NCBI GenBank assembly: GCA_031263295.1 | Contig: JAISGC010000010.1 | Coordinates: forward strand, 1 to 26,932 | Origin: Rickettsiales bacterium | GTDB taxonomy: Bacteria; Pseudomonadota; Alphaproteobacteria; Rs-D84 | Direction of reading: 5' to 3' | Length of the DNA: 26,932 nt | Shown: one piece after another, positions 9,261 to 15,369 of the stretch | Position numbering within the stretch: position 1 is the stretch's first letter | Layout of the letters: each line of letters opens with the position of its first letter | Program-made: the position numbers and the translations under genes | The notes under the pieces: model-generated | Told to the model about the DNA's origin: nothing | What the model saw: only the letters and a program-made list of their open reading frames with translations | Databases searched by the model: none

Positions 9261-9350
9261 AGTTCAATTTGCAAAGTGCAAAGTTCAATTATGAAAAAAC
9301 AAAGTTTTTATCTTAAAATAATTGCACTTTGCACTTTGCAAATTGCACTT
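9260..9350. repeat. Long inverted repeat (E-type, GCAAAGT units) overlapping a lipoprotein gene
   Basis: The arms 9260-9290 and 9320-9350 are 31 bp with two mismatches. Both are built from repeated TTTGCAAAGTGCAA-like units. The 29-nt loop begins exactly with the ATG of the small lipoprotein at 9291. The left arm begins on the last base of the rpoC stop codon. The right arm is read in frame as residues 11-20 of the lipoprotein. A related pair occurs at 26403-26500. Confidence 0.9.
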
Positions 9351-9422
9351 TGTTCTTGCGGCGTCAAGTCCGCGCCCGAGCGCCCGAATCCCGATTTCCC
9401 GAGAAGTTATCCGGTGAGGTGA
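9291..9422 (+). CDS. Small LptM/YifL-like lipoprotein
   Basis: This 43-residue reading frame starts MKKQSFYLKIIALCTLQIAL and has a lipobox LCS-C with the lipidated cysteine at position 23, followed by GVKSAPERP and a short Pro-rich tail ending FPRSYPVR. Tiny lipoproteins with a Cys-Gly-x-Lys start and a Pro-rich tail are typical of the LptM (YifL) group, which assists LPS-transporter assembly in enterobacteria; the alphaproteobacterial versions are mostly uncharacterised, so the function is inferred. There is no clear Shine-Dalgarno motif. The gene begins 30 bases after rpoC and may be read with it. Its signal-peptide core is encoded by an inverted-repeat arm. Confidence 0.7.
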   Translation: MKKQSFYLKIIALCTLQIALCSCGVKSAPERPNPDFPRSYPVR

Positions 9423-9494
9423 TGCGGTGGGGCGGTGTTCCCCTCCTTTGGAGGGGTGCCCGGCGAAGCCGGGCAGGGTGGTGCTTCACATTTG

Positions 9495-9829
9495 CACTGA
9501 TAGAACCAAAACAAAAAATCTCAAAGAGATTTTTTGTCATTCCCGCGAAAGCGGGAATAGGGTTCTAAACCTTACATTCAGACACTACTTGTTTTCACAA
9601 TTTTCTTTGAGATTAAAACAAGTTTTCCGTTATAAGTCTTAAAGCCCTATTCGCTCGGCGGCTTCGCCGCCTGTGCGTATCCTCGTTCTCGTTTTTGCTT
9701 GTGTCTGCGACACTTCGCAAAAACTGCGCTCGAACTTCGCCTGCGGCTCGTTCTCGCTGACTCGGATTCCCGCCTGCGCGGGAATGACAAACGATTGTTT
9801 CACAATCGTTTGTTTTGGTTTAGTCAGTG
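9495..9829. repeat. Inverted pair of two-hairpin modules (family D) nested in family A
   Basis: The left module 9495-9558 and right module 9766-9829 are inverted copies. Each has a conserved flank (CACTGA...AACCAAA, 13 of 16 matching), then a perfect 12-bp stem with a 3-nt loop, then GTCATTCCCGC forming an 8-bp stem with a 4-nt loop. The 12-bp stems differ in sequence: ACAAAAAATCTC on the left and ACAAACGATTGT on the right in the same sense. The base pairing is kept while the bases change. The 200 bases between them contain further hairpins (ACTTGTTTT...AAAACAAGT and GGCGGC-TTC-GCCGCC). Confidence 0.85.
9511..9537 (+). terminator. Possible intrinsic terminator after the rpoBC-lipoprotein unit
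   Basis: A perfect 12-bp stem, ACAAAAAATCTC-AAA-GAGATTTTTTGT, ends in a run of six T. It lies about 90 bases after the lipoprotein stop and is the first T-rich hairpin downstream of rpoC. It is also part of the family D repeat, so termination is an inferred role. Confidence 0.45.
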
Positions 9830-9904
9830 CTCGCCTTCCTCACCACCCCGGCCGCTTCGCGGCCACCCCTCCAAAGGAGGGGAAGACCGCGCGGAAGGCC
9901 GGAC

Positions 9905-11587
9905 CTACATCTCGTCGGGCACTTTCATTCCCATCAAATCTATGCAAGTTGAAAGCGTGTCGATTGCGCGGCGGGTTATCGCCAGCCGCGACGGGTCGTC
10001 CTTGACCGGGCAATTATGATAGAACCCGTTCGCCGTTTGGCAAAGGTCGTATGTGTAATTTGCAAGAATATCCGGCGAGCGTCTGTCGAATGCGCCCTGG
10101 ACCGCGCGCGGGAACTCCAAGATTTTCAGCAGCAGGTCGCGTTCGTAATCGGCTGTAATCGATATGACCTGGGCCCCGCGGTCTGGGCCTGCGGCCCGCC
10201 GCGGGGTGACAACCTCCGACTTTTTAAGAACGCTGTTGAGCCGCACCGCCGTGTATAAAATATACGGACCCGTCCGCCCCTCGAACTTCACGACATCGTC
10301 CGCGTCGAAAATATAATCGGACTTCCTGTCGTGCATCAGTTCGTTGAAGCGCAATGCCGCGAGCGAAATCATTTTGTTTGTCTCCGCGGGCAAGTCCGGG
10401 TTGCGCGCCCGCGCGGCATCGTCGACCATCCCGATAATATCGGCCAGGCCCGCCGCCGCGCCGTCGCGCGTTTTCAGCGGCCGTCCGTCCGGGCCGTTGA
10501 TGCCTCCGAAATACGGAAACTCCAATCGGTCGCTCGGAAACAGCCCCGCCATATCCGCCGTGCGGAAAACCATATCGAAGTGCAATTGCTGGCGATAATC
10601 GGTAAAATAAATTATCCGGTCGGGATTGTCCGTGATTTTGCGATAGTAAATCGTCGCTATGTCGGTCGAATCATAAGTGTCCGCGCCGCGCGAATCGAGC
10701 CACATCAACGGCGGCATCGGCGCCTTATCGTCGGCGCGTTTCAGCTCGACGATCTCTGCGCCGTCCGACATAGAGAGCATATTTTTTGCGCGCAAAATCT
10801 TTTCCGCCGCGGGCAGATATTTTGCGGCGTTGCGCTCGCCGAGATCATTATCGAACGGCAGCATATTCAATCGCGCCTCGGCATCGTGCATCTGGCGCAT
10901 CGAAATCGCGAGCATCTTTTCATAGAGCGCGGTATAGCGCGGCTCGCCGTCTTGGAACTCGCGTTTGATTTCGAGCACCTGCGCCAGAAAATCCGCGTCC
11001 GTTTTGGTCAGCGCCGCCGCCAGAGGATAATAATCGTTGAACTCGCTTTCGTTTATCTGAAAGTCCGCGCGCGACCAGTCGCCCGGGAACTTGCGAATTA
11101 TCCAGGCTATGACCGACGCCATCGGCCGGCCCCAGTCGCCCATATGATTATACGAAATCGGCCGGTGCCCGAGGAATCGCGCGATGCGATAGAAAGTGTC
11201 GCCTATGACCGAACCGCGCAAGTGCCCGATGTGCAAGGACTTGGCGACATTGTATGCGCCGTAGTCCATATCTATGGTCAAGGGATTAGGGACTAGGGAC
11301 TTGGGACTGGGGGCGTTGACAGATTCTATAATGAATTGGTTTTTGATTTTAATATTTATAAATCCGGCGCCCGCTATGTCGGCCGATTCCACAAAGGGCA
11401 GGGCGGTTATTTTGGGCAGTATCGCGGCGGCGATTTCGCGCGGCGGCTTGTGCTCGGATTTCGCAAGCTGCATCGCGGCGTTCGTCGAAAAGTCTCCGAA
11501 GGATTTTTCACGCGGAACTTCCAACGCCAAATCACCGACGCCGACCGCCGTCCGTATTTCGGATAAAATCGTTTCGTAGAAGGACAT
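9905..11587 (-). CDS. argS: Arginyl-tRNA synthetase
   Basis: This 560-residue class I synthetase attaches arginine to tRNA-Arg. Visible landmarks are the N-terminal Add1-type domain (residues about 1-85), the HIGH signature in AKSLHIGHLRGSVIGD (119-122), GDWGRP, the TDYRQQLHF segment, a degenerate KMSKS site read as KTRDG, and the C-terminal anticodon-binding DALR domain (GPYILYTAVRLNSV to YDLCQTANGFYHNCPV). Two variable linkers are encoded by repeat DNA: residues 90-104 by TAGGGAC-type tandem units, and residues 460-475 by a GC-rich hairpin. The gene lies about 50 bases after rpmG, on the same strand, separated by a small hairpin repeat. Confidence 0.97.
   Translation of the reverse strand: MSFYETILSEIRTAVGVGDLALEVPREKSFGDFSTNAAMQLAKSEHKPPREIAAAILPKITALPFVESADIAGAGFINIKIKNQFIIESVNAPSPKSLVPNPLTIDMDYGAYNVAKSLHIGHLRGSVIGDTFYRIARFLGHRPISYNHMGDWGRPMASVIAWIIRKFPGDWSRADFQINESEFNDYYPLAAALTKTDADFLAQVLEIKREFQDGEPRYTALYEKMLAISMRQMHDAEARLNMLPFDNDLGERNAAKYLPAAEKILRAKNMLSMSDGAEIVELKRADDKAPMPPLMWLDSRGADTYDSTDIATIYYRKITDNPDRIIYFTDYRQQLHFDMVFRTADMAGLFPSDRLEFPYFGGINGPDGRPLKTRDGAAAGLADIIGMVDDAARARNPDLPAETNKMISLAALRFNELMHDRKSDYIFDADDVVKFEGRTGPYILYTAVRLNSVLKKSEVVTPRRAAGPDRGAQVISITADYERDLLLKILEFPRAVQGAFDRRSPDILANYTYDLCQTANGFYHNCPVKDDPSRLAITRRAIDTLSTCIDLMGMKVPDEM
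10174..10206. repeat. GC-rich palindrome inside argS
   Basis: CCCCGCGG at 10174-10181 pairs with CCGCGGGG at 10199-10206, and the loop contains GGGCC-TGC-GGCCC. With the flanks (ATGACCTGGG and GGGGTGAC) it resembles the abundant intergenic REP-like hairpins that start GTCAYCCC and end CCAGG in alphaproteobacteria. Here it is translated in frame as about 16 residues (TPRRAAGPDRGAQV) of the ArgS anticodon-binding domain. Confidence 0.75.
11278..11312. repeat. Tandem TAGGGAC-like units inside argS
   Basis: Five near-repeats of AGGGATT/AGGGACT/TGGGACT lie in frame. On the coding strand they encode NAPSPKSLVPNPLT (residues 91-104), directly before the IDMDYGAYNVAK strand that leads to the HIGH motif. 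No inverse partner is present here. The unit style resembles the arms of the B-type elements. Confidence 0.65.
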
Positions 11588-11604
11588 TTTTTAACGACTA
11601 GTGA

Positions 11605-11635
11605 CTAACGACTAATGACTAATGTTAGTCGTTAG
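11605..11635. repeat. Hairpin of GACTAAC-type units between rpmG and argS
   Basis: CTAACGACTAA at 11605-11615 pairs perfectly with TTAGTCGTTAG at 11625-11635 (11 bp, 9-nt loop). Further GACTA units lie to the left. The rpmG stop codon (11639-11641) is immediately adjacent to the right arm. It is a shorter relative, in style, of the B-type inverted repeats. Confidence 0.75.
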
Positions 11636-11638
11636 TAG

Positions 11639-11818
11639 TTACTTCGGCATTTTGGTTTCGACAAACTCGACATGCTTTCTGACGCGCGGGTCGTATTTGC
11701 GCATTTTCATTTTGCCGGCCGTGTTTTCGGACTTGCTGTTTTTCGCCTTGCAGTAAAAAAATCCCGTCTCCGGATTGTGCATTTTTATGATGACTTTCGC
11801 CGACTTTTTATTCGCCAT
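11639..11818 (-). CDS. rpmG: 50S ribosomal protein L33
   Basis: The 59-residue protein MANKKSAKVIIKMHNPETGF... ends RKYDPRVRKHVEFVETKMPK, the classical L33 tail. The TGFFYCKAKNSK segment is also conserved. The length is normal, although this gene is too short for many ORF lists. On the minus strand AAAGG lies about nine bases before ATG. Only one of the L33 cysteine positions is a Cys, so this is the zinc-free type. It is followed by argS on the same strand. Confidence 0.95.
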   Translation of the reverse strand: MANKKSAKVIIKMHNPETGFFYCKAKNSKSENTAGKMKMRKYDPRVRKHVEFVETKMPK

Positions 11819-11973
11819 TTTTATAACCTTTTATAAGCCCGCCAATAATAGCGCGGATTTTGACAGAAATCAAGCCCGTTGTTGCGTTCGGGCGTCGTGA
11901 AAAAAATCCTTGCGCGGCGGTCGGCCCCGGTTGTAAAATATGCGCAAACGCAAAAATAAATAAGGAGGCATTT

Positions 11974-12534
11974 ATGTTTGCAAAAATCCGCGGATATTTC
12001 GCGAACTTCGGCCGGACCAAGAAGGGCACCGAAGACCTTATCGATGTGGCTATAAAGCGCCAGCGCGGCCTGCGGCGCGGCGGATTCCTGGACCCGCGGT
12101 ATTGGGCCAAGGGGCTCCGGCGCCTGGCCTTTGTGCAGCCGACTCCGGCGCCGGTGAAGAGAACGCCCGGCCGCAAAAAGGCGGCCGCGCCGATGCCGCC
12201 GCAGCGCGCGAGATTGTCGGCCGCCGGGTGGCTTATGATTCTGATGCTGGTCGGATTGGTTGCGTTCTTGTTTATGCGCGGGCGGGACGAACCGATCGCG
12301 GAAGCGATGCCTTCGCCCGAGCCCGTCGCGCAGGTCGAGCCTGCGGCGGATGTCGCCGCAGAGGCCCCCGCGGCAAGAAAATACATAGTGAAGAAGGGCG
12401 ACTGGCTGAGCAAAATATCGAAGAGATATTACGGTAGCGCCCGCCGTGTAGAATGGAGAAAAATCCAAAGCGCCAACGGCATCTCGAACCCGAATGTCAT
12501 CGAAATCGGCGATGTGCTGGCGATACCGGAGTAA
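11974..12534 (+). CDS. LysM-domain membrane protein
   Basis: The start ATG has a strong AAGGAGG at 11962-11968. The 186-residue protein has a basic cytoplasmic N-terminal region (1-80, many Arg/Lys/Pro), one transmembrane helix (about 82-101), an Ala/Pro/Glu-rich linker, and a C-terminal LysM domain (about 136-185: KYIVKKGDWLSKISKRYYG...NVIEIGDVLAIPE). LysM binds N-acetylglucosamine-containing glycans such as peptidoglycan, so the domain is expected in the periplasm. The domain layout matches the LysM-anchored proteins common in alphaproteobacteria, but the specific role is unknown. The next gene starts 12 bases downstream. Confidence 0.88.
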   Translation: MFAKIRGYFANFGRTKKGTEDLIDVAIKRQRGLRRGGFLDPRYWAKGLRRLAFVQPTPAPVKRTPGRKKAAAPMPPQRARLSAAGWLMILMLVGLVAFLFMRGRDEPIAEAMPSPEPVAQVEPAADVAAEAPAARKYIVKKGDWLSKISKRYYGSARRVEWRKIQSANGISNPNVIEIGDVLAIPE

Positions 12535-12546
12535 GGGGTAGATAAA

Positions 12547-13071
12547 ATGTCGTTTATTCAAGAAACTTTTATGGCAGCCAATTTTTGGACTGCTTTGTCT
12601 GCTGTCGCTACTTTGATTGCATCGGTCGTGGCTTTATGGGTAGCGTTTCATGAGAAGCCATCCTTCAAGATAAAGAATGTGATAAAAAACGGCAATGACT
12701 TTGTCTTTGATATACAAAATCTTGCGTCTATTCCATTGGAAATAAAGGGAATGTTTTCTGAACCGGATGTGTTTCATAAAGGGAAAAATTGGCAGTGGAC
12801 CAATACGGAAATTGATTTCACATTGTATATGCCAGAAACATTACATAGCAGAATGTGGGATTTGGCGCGCGAAAATTCCCAGGAATTGTCAAGGGCATCA
12901 AATCAAAGCAAAATTATGCCATATTGTTATGCAAGATGCTCTATAAATGCATTTATTGCAAAACGCGATGTAAAAGGTTGGGCAAATAATAATAAAATTG
13001 GCGTCCTAAAAGCTAAGAAAATTGTTATTCTGACGAATATTGGGGAAATATTTATCAAAATTCCGCGATGA
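12547..13071 (+). CDS. Hypothetical one-helix membrane protein (AT-rich)
   Basis: This is a 174-residue protein of no family I recognise. Residues about 11-34 (FWTALSAVATLIASVVALWVAF) form one transmembrane helix. The rest looks soluble and beta-rich (SFKIKNVIKNGNDFVFDIQN) with aromatic residues and two cysteines near 127-131. The base composition is clearly more AT-rich than the LysM gene 12 bases upstream, so the apparent operon is probably a recent junction. A GGGGTA sequence precedes the ATG. Its stop lies in a 9-bp hairpin (13061-13102). It faces the PRTase/SLOG pair tail to tail; a shared function is possible but not shown. Confidence 0.75.
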   Translation: MSFIQETFMAANFWTALSAVATLIASVVALWVAFHEKPSFKIKNVIKNGNDFVFDIQNLASIPLEIKGMFSEPDVFHKGKNWQWTNTEIDFTLYMPETLHSRMWDLARENSQELSRASNQSKIMPYCYARCSINAFIAKRDVKGWANNNKIGVLKAKKIVILTNIGEIFIKIPR

Positions 13072-13102
13072 TTCGTATTATAACCCGCACGATATCGCGG
13101 AA
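13061..13102. terminator. Hairpin over the end of the 12547 gene
   Basis: TTCCGCGAT at 13061-13069 pairs with ATCGCGGAA at 13094-13102 (9 bp, 24-nt loop). It overlaps the stop codon. It has no T run, so a terminator role is only a possibility. A second stem, AGTATTT with AAATACT, follows before the convergent gene. Confidence 0.3.
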
Positions 13103-13177
13103 GAAGTTCATTGATTGCGCGTAGTATTTCAAGTTCAATGAAACAAAATTAAAATACTTGCCGGATGGATATAGATT

Positions 13178-13675
13178 TTAGAATAAAGATGGCTGCTCCG
13201 CAATACTGTTGCTTATATTTAGAAACGAATCTACTTGGTTGTCCGATATCAGCATATTTTCTATAATAACGAAGAATTTTTTCCGCAGTTCTTTCATATA
13301 AGTTATGTTGTTGCGCGTCCCTTTGCTTTGGCCGTCCCATATCATCAAGCCATAATCGGTATCGTATGCCATAGCCTTATCTTTTTTTGTATAGAGTTCG
13401 CGACCTTTGGTATGCGTATCTGCATTGATGTGCCGAGTTTTCCAATTTCCAACATTGTATCGTATATTTTGTCCGGCATAATATACAAGCACATTGTTAT
13501 AGCTCCGTTTAAGAAGGTATTTTTGCACCTGCAAATCCACGCCTTTTGCATCACCGACAAGAACAGATATCTGTTTTTCAATAATACTATCCAGCTTGGC
13601 AATTGCATTTTTCGGCAACTTGCCAATACTTATGGAACCCGAAATAAAAACATTCTTGCTCATTTTAATTAGCAT
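13178..13675 (-). CDS. SLOG/DprA-like Rossmann nucleotide-binding protein
   Basis: The 165-residue protein begins with a beta strand and loop (NVFISGSISIGKLP), followed by VLVGDAKGVD at 38-47, LVYYAG, and MIWDGQSKGTRNNI at 111-124. This order (GS near the start, G-D-A-x-G-x-D, then a WDG-S-GT-N loop) fits the SLOG superfamily, whose members bind nucleotides or nucleotide-derived ligands and include DprA, LOG and YpsA-like proteins. The exact ligand is unknown. AAGGA lies four bases before the ATG at 13675; an alternative ATG is at 13663. It overlaps the upstream phosphoribosyltransferase gene by 11 bases, so the two are almost certainly co-translated. It is AT-rich compared with the chromosome. 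Confidence 0.75.
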   Translation of the reverse strand: MLIKMSKNVFISGSISIGKLPKNAIAKLDSIIEKQISVLVGDAKGVDLQVQKYLLKRSYNNVLVYYAGQNIRYNVGNWKTRHINADTHTKGRELYTKKDKAMAYDTDYGLMIWDGQSKGTRNNITYMKELRKKFFVIIENMLISDNQVDSFLNISNSIAEQPSLF

Positions 13676-14240
13676 CTTTTCCTTGGGTTAAAGTAAATAT
13701 GCTTATATTTTCATATCCGTTTTCTTTTAATTTTTCAGTTATGGCCGTCATAGTGGATCCGCTGTCGAATAAATCGTCAAACAACATAATCTTTGCATTT
13801 TTATTAATGTTATTTTTAATCAGAAGATTATTTTTTACCTTTTCAATACGCTCCGACACATCGGTGTTTTTTATTTGATCTGTATTTGTTGATTGGATAA
13901 AATCCATGAGCAAAGGCTTTCCAAAAGTATTTGATAATTCTTGGGCGACAGCAATTACTGGCTGAACCAGTCGTGCTTTGTTGGATGGCGGAACAGGGGC
14001 TATGTAGTCTATGCCTTTGATAAAACTATCAAACTCGGCAGATTTCTTCAATATATATACTATATCTTGGATAATCGCGGGAATTTGTCCGTATTTTAAT
14101 TTATAGAGCAACCCTCCCATTTCGCTTCTTTGGGTTTCAAAAACAGGGTAGCCGTATTCATTGTCACAGATATATTTACTGCTTATAACATGTTTATCAA
14201 ACGCAAAGCCTTGCTTCCAAATACCTTTTAGATTTATCAT
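13665..14240 (-). CDS. ComF-like phosphoribosyltransferase
   Basis: This 191-residue protein carries the PRPP-binding signature IMLFDDLFDSGSTM (151-164) and the upstream DYIAPVPPSNKARLVQPV segment (79-95) typical of type I phosphoribosyltransferases of the ComF/amidophosphoribosyl group. Type I PRTases move a base or amine to or from phosphoribosyl pyrophosphate. There is no N-terminal zinc-finger of classical ComF, only a single Cys. AAAGG lies upstream of the ATG. It overlaps the SLOG-like gene, and both are AT-rich. The pairing suggests making or removing a nucleotide ligand that the SLOG protein binds; this is inference. Confidence 0.8.
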   Translation of the reverse strand: MINLKGIWKQGFAFDKHVISSKYICDNEYGYPVFETQRSEMGGLLYKLKYGQIPAIIQDIVYILKKSAEFDSFIKGIDYIAPVPPSNKARLVQPVIAVAQELSNTFGKPLLMDFIQSTNTDQIKNTDVSERIEKVKNNLLIKNNINKNAKIMLFDDLFDSGSTMTAITEKLKENGYENISIFTLTQGKDAN

Positions 14241-14361
14241 TTCAAAAACCTTTCATTCCAGTTTGGATTTTAAGAAAAAATTGCAAAAAAGTCTAGTGTA
14301 AAATCAGTGGTTGAAGCCCCTGTTTCCAGATAGTTAAAAATCTTAAAGCAAATATTCCCTC

Positions 14362-14390
14362 TTGACGCGCGGGCGCGTTTTTTGTTAAAA
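14362..14390 (+). promoter_or_regulatory. Sigma70-like promoter for the dcd-family gene
   Basis: TTGACG at 14362-14367 and TTAAAA at 14385-14390 are spaced by 17 bases, with the start codon 28 bases further on. This is the best promoter-like pair in the 178-base divergent gap between the PRTase gene and the dcd-family gene. Confidence 0.5.
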
Positions 14391-14418
14391 GTTGGGGCGA
14401 AAAGAAAAAGGATAAATT

Positions 14419-15132
14419 ATGTCTATGCTATCGGGGCCGGAAATCGAAAGGTTGACAAAGGTTGGGAATCCCGAAAATCCAAACGGCGAGCCCGACATCA
14501 TCATCACGCCCTTTAATCCCGAATGCGTCGGCGCCAATTCATACGATATTCACTTGGACAAGGTTCTGAAAGTTTATAAAAATACCCTGCCCGAGGGGAT
14601 GGTTCCATGGATAATTTACGAGCCGGGCAAGAAATATTCCATGCGCGATTGGTTCGTCGACAACGCGGCGTATCAGCGCTTCCGCGCGGATCCCGCCGCC
14701 TTCGACATTCGGAATCCCGAATTGATGCTGAACCCGTTCGAGGGCAACAAAGAGACGATTGAAATCGAGATTCCCGATGCGGGCCTGATTCTGTCGCCGT
14801 TCGTCGGGTATCTCGGCGCGACGATGGAGTGGACCAAGACCACGCGCATCGTTCCCTGCATCGATGGCAAGAGCAGCACGGGCCGCTATTTTGTAAAGGT
14901 GCATTTCTCGGCGGGCTTCGGCGACGACGGCTTTAACGGAAAATGGACGCTCGAAATCGAGACGCGATACCCGTTCCTGGTCCGGCCCGGAATGCGCATC
15001 GGGCAACTGCACTATCACAAGATGGACGGCGAGAGGAAGCCATACGACAAGAATCCGCGGTCGCACTATTGGGGCAAGGATTCGGCGGTCGGCGCGGCGG
15101 GGATTGCGGTGGACGGCCGGCCTGCGGAGTAG
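14419..15132 (+). CDS. dcd: dCTP deaminase / dUTPase family protein
   Basis: The family core is visible at 134-196: ATMEWTKTTRIVPCIDGKSSTGR, then VHFSAGFGDDGFNGKWTLEIE and PGMRIGQL. E179 in TLEIE corresponds to the catalytic glutamate of Dcd. The usual GRSS motif reads GKSS, a Lys for the expected Arg at residue 151. At 237 residues it is about 45 longer than typical Dcd; most of the extra length lies before the core (about 55-125). The enzyme would supply dUTP or dUMP for thymidylate synthesis. AAGGA lies a few bases before the first of two in-frame ATGs (14419, 14425). The exact activity (deaminase, dUTPase or both) is not settled. Confidence 0.82.
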   Translation: MSMLSGPEIERLTKVGNPENPNGEPDIIITPFNPECVGANSYDIHLDKVLKVYKNTLPEGMVPWIIYEPGKKYSMRDWFVDNAAYQRFRADPAAFDIRNPELMLNPFEGNKETIEIEIPDAGLILSPFVGYLGATMEWTKTTRIVPCIDGKSSTGRYFVKVHFSAGFGDDGFNGKWTLEIETRYPFLVRPGMRIGQLHYHKMDGERKPYDKNPRSHYWGKDSAVGAAGIAVDGRPAE

Positions 15133-15149
15133 AACGCGACGGGCGTTCC

Positions 15150-15362
15150 GCGTGGTATTCCCCTCCCTTGGAGGGGTGGCCGCGAAGCGGCCGGGGTGGT
15201 GCTTTTAGCGGGCTCTGATTTTTTTATATGTTTCCAAATAAAATAATCACATTAAAACTAGCGTCGTTATCACAGTTGCTTTTGGTTTATTTATAACGCG
15301 TGATAGCCACCACCCCGCCGCCCTTCGGGCGGCACCCCTCCAAAGGAGGGGAACACCGCGCG
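15150..15362. repeat. Composite palindrome, family A, between dcd and lgt
   Basis: The left half 15150-15201 and right half 15308-15362 carry the CCCCTCC-GGAGGGG palindrome, a GGCCGC-GAA-GCGGCC or GCCGCCC-TTC-GGGCGGC hairpin, and the GGGGTGGTG/CACCACCCC pair. The interior (15202-15307) is AT-rich and includes AGCGGGC and TTATAACGCGTGATAGC, which resemble the shorter interior of the copy at 26532-26690. The element fills the gap between the two convergent genes and could terminate both. Confidence 0.88.
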
Positions 15363-15369
15363 TCACGCA

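Larger units (their letters stand above)
9432..9892. repeat. Composite palindrome, family A, split pair enclosing other repeats
   Basis: The left half is 9432-9483 (CCCCTCCTTTGGAGGGG, then CCCGGC-GAA-GCCGGG, then AGGGTGGTG). The right half is 9841-9892 (CACCACCCC, GGCCGC-TTC-GCGGCC, then CCCCTCCAAAGGAGGGG). Here the pair is separated by about 360 bases that hold a second inverted pair (9495-9829). It fills the 480-base gap between the lipoprotein gene and argS, in which no convincing gene was seen. Confidence 0.85.

Noticed and set aside
9329..10019. Small plus-strand frames between the lipoprotein and argS
   Set aside because: They are translations of family A and D repeats with no start signals.
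10331..11296. A 321-residue plus-strand open frame opposite argS
   Set aside because: It mirrors argS on the other strand, with low-complexity His/Arg-rich content and no start signal.
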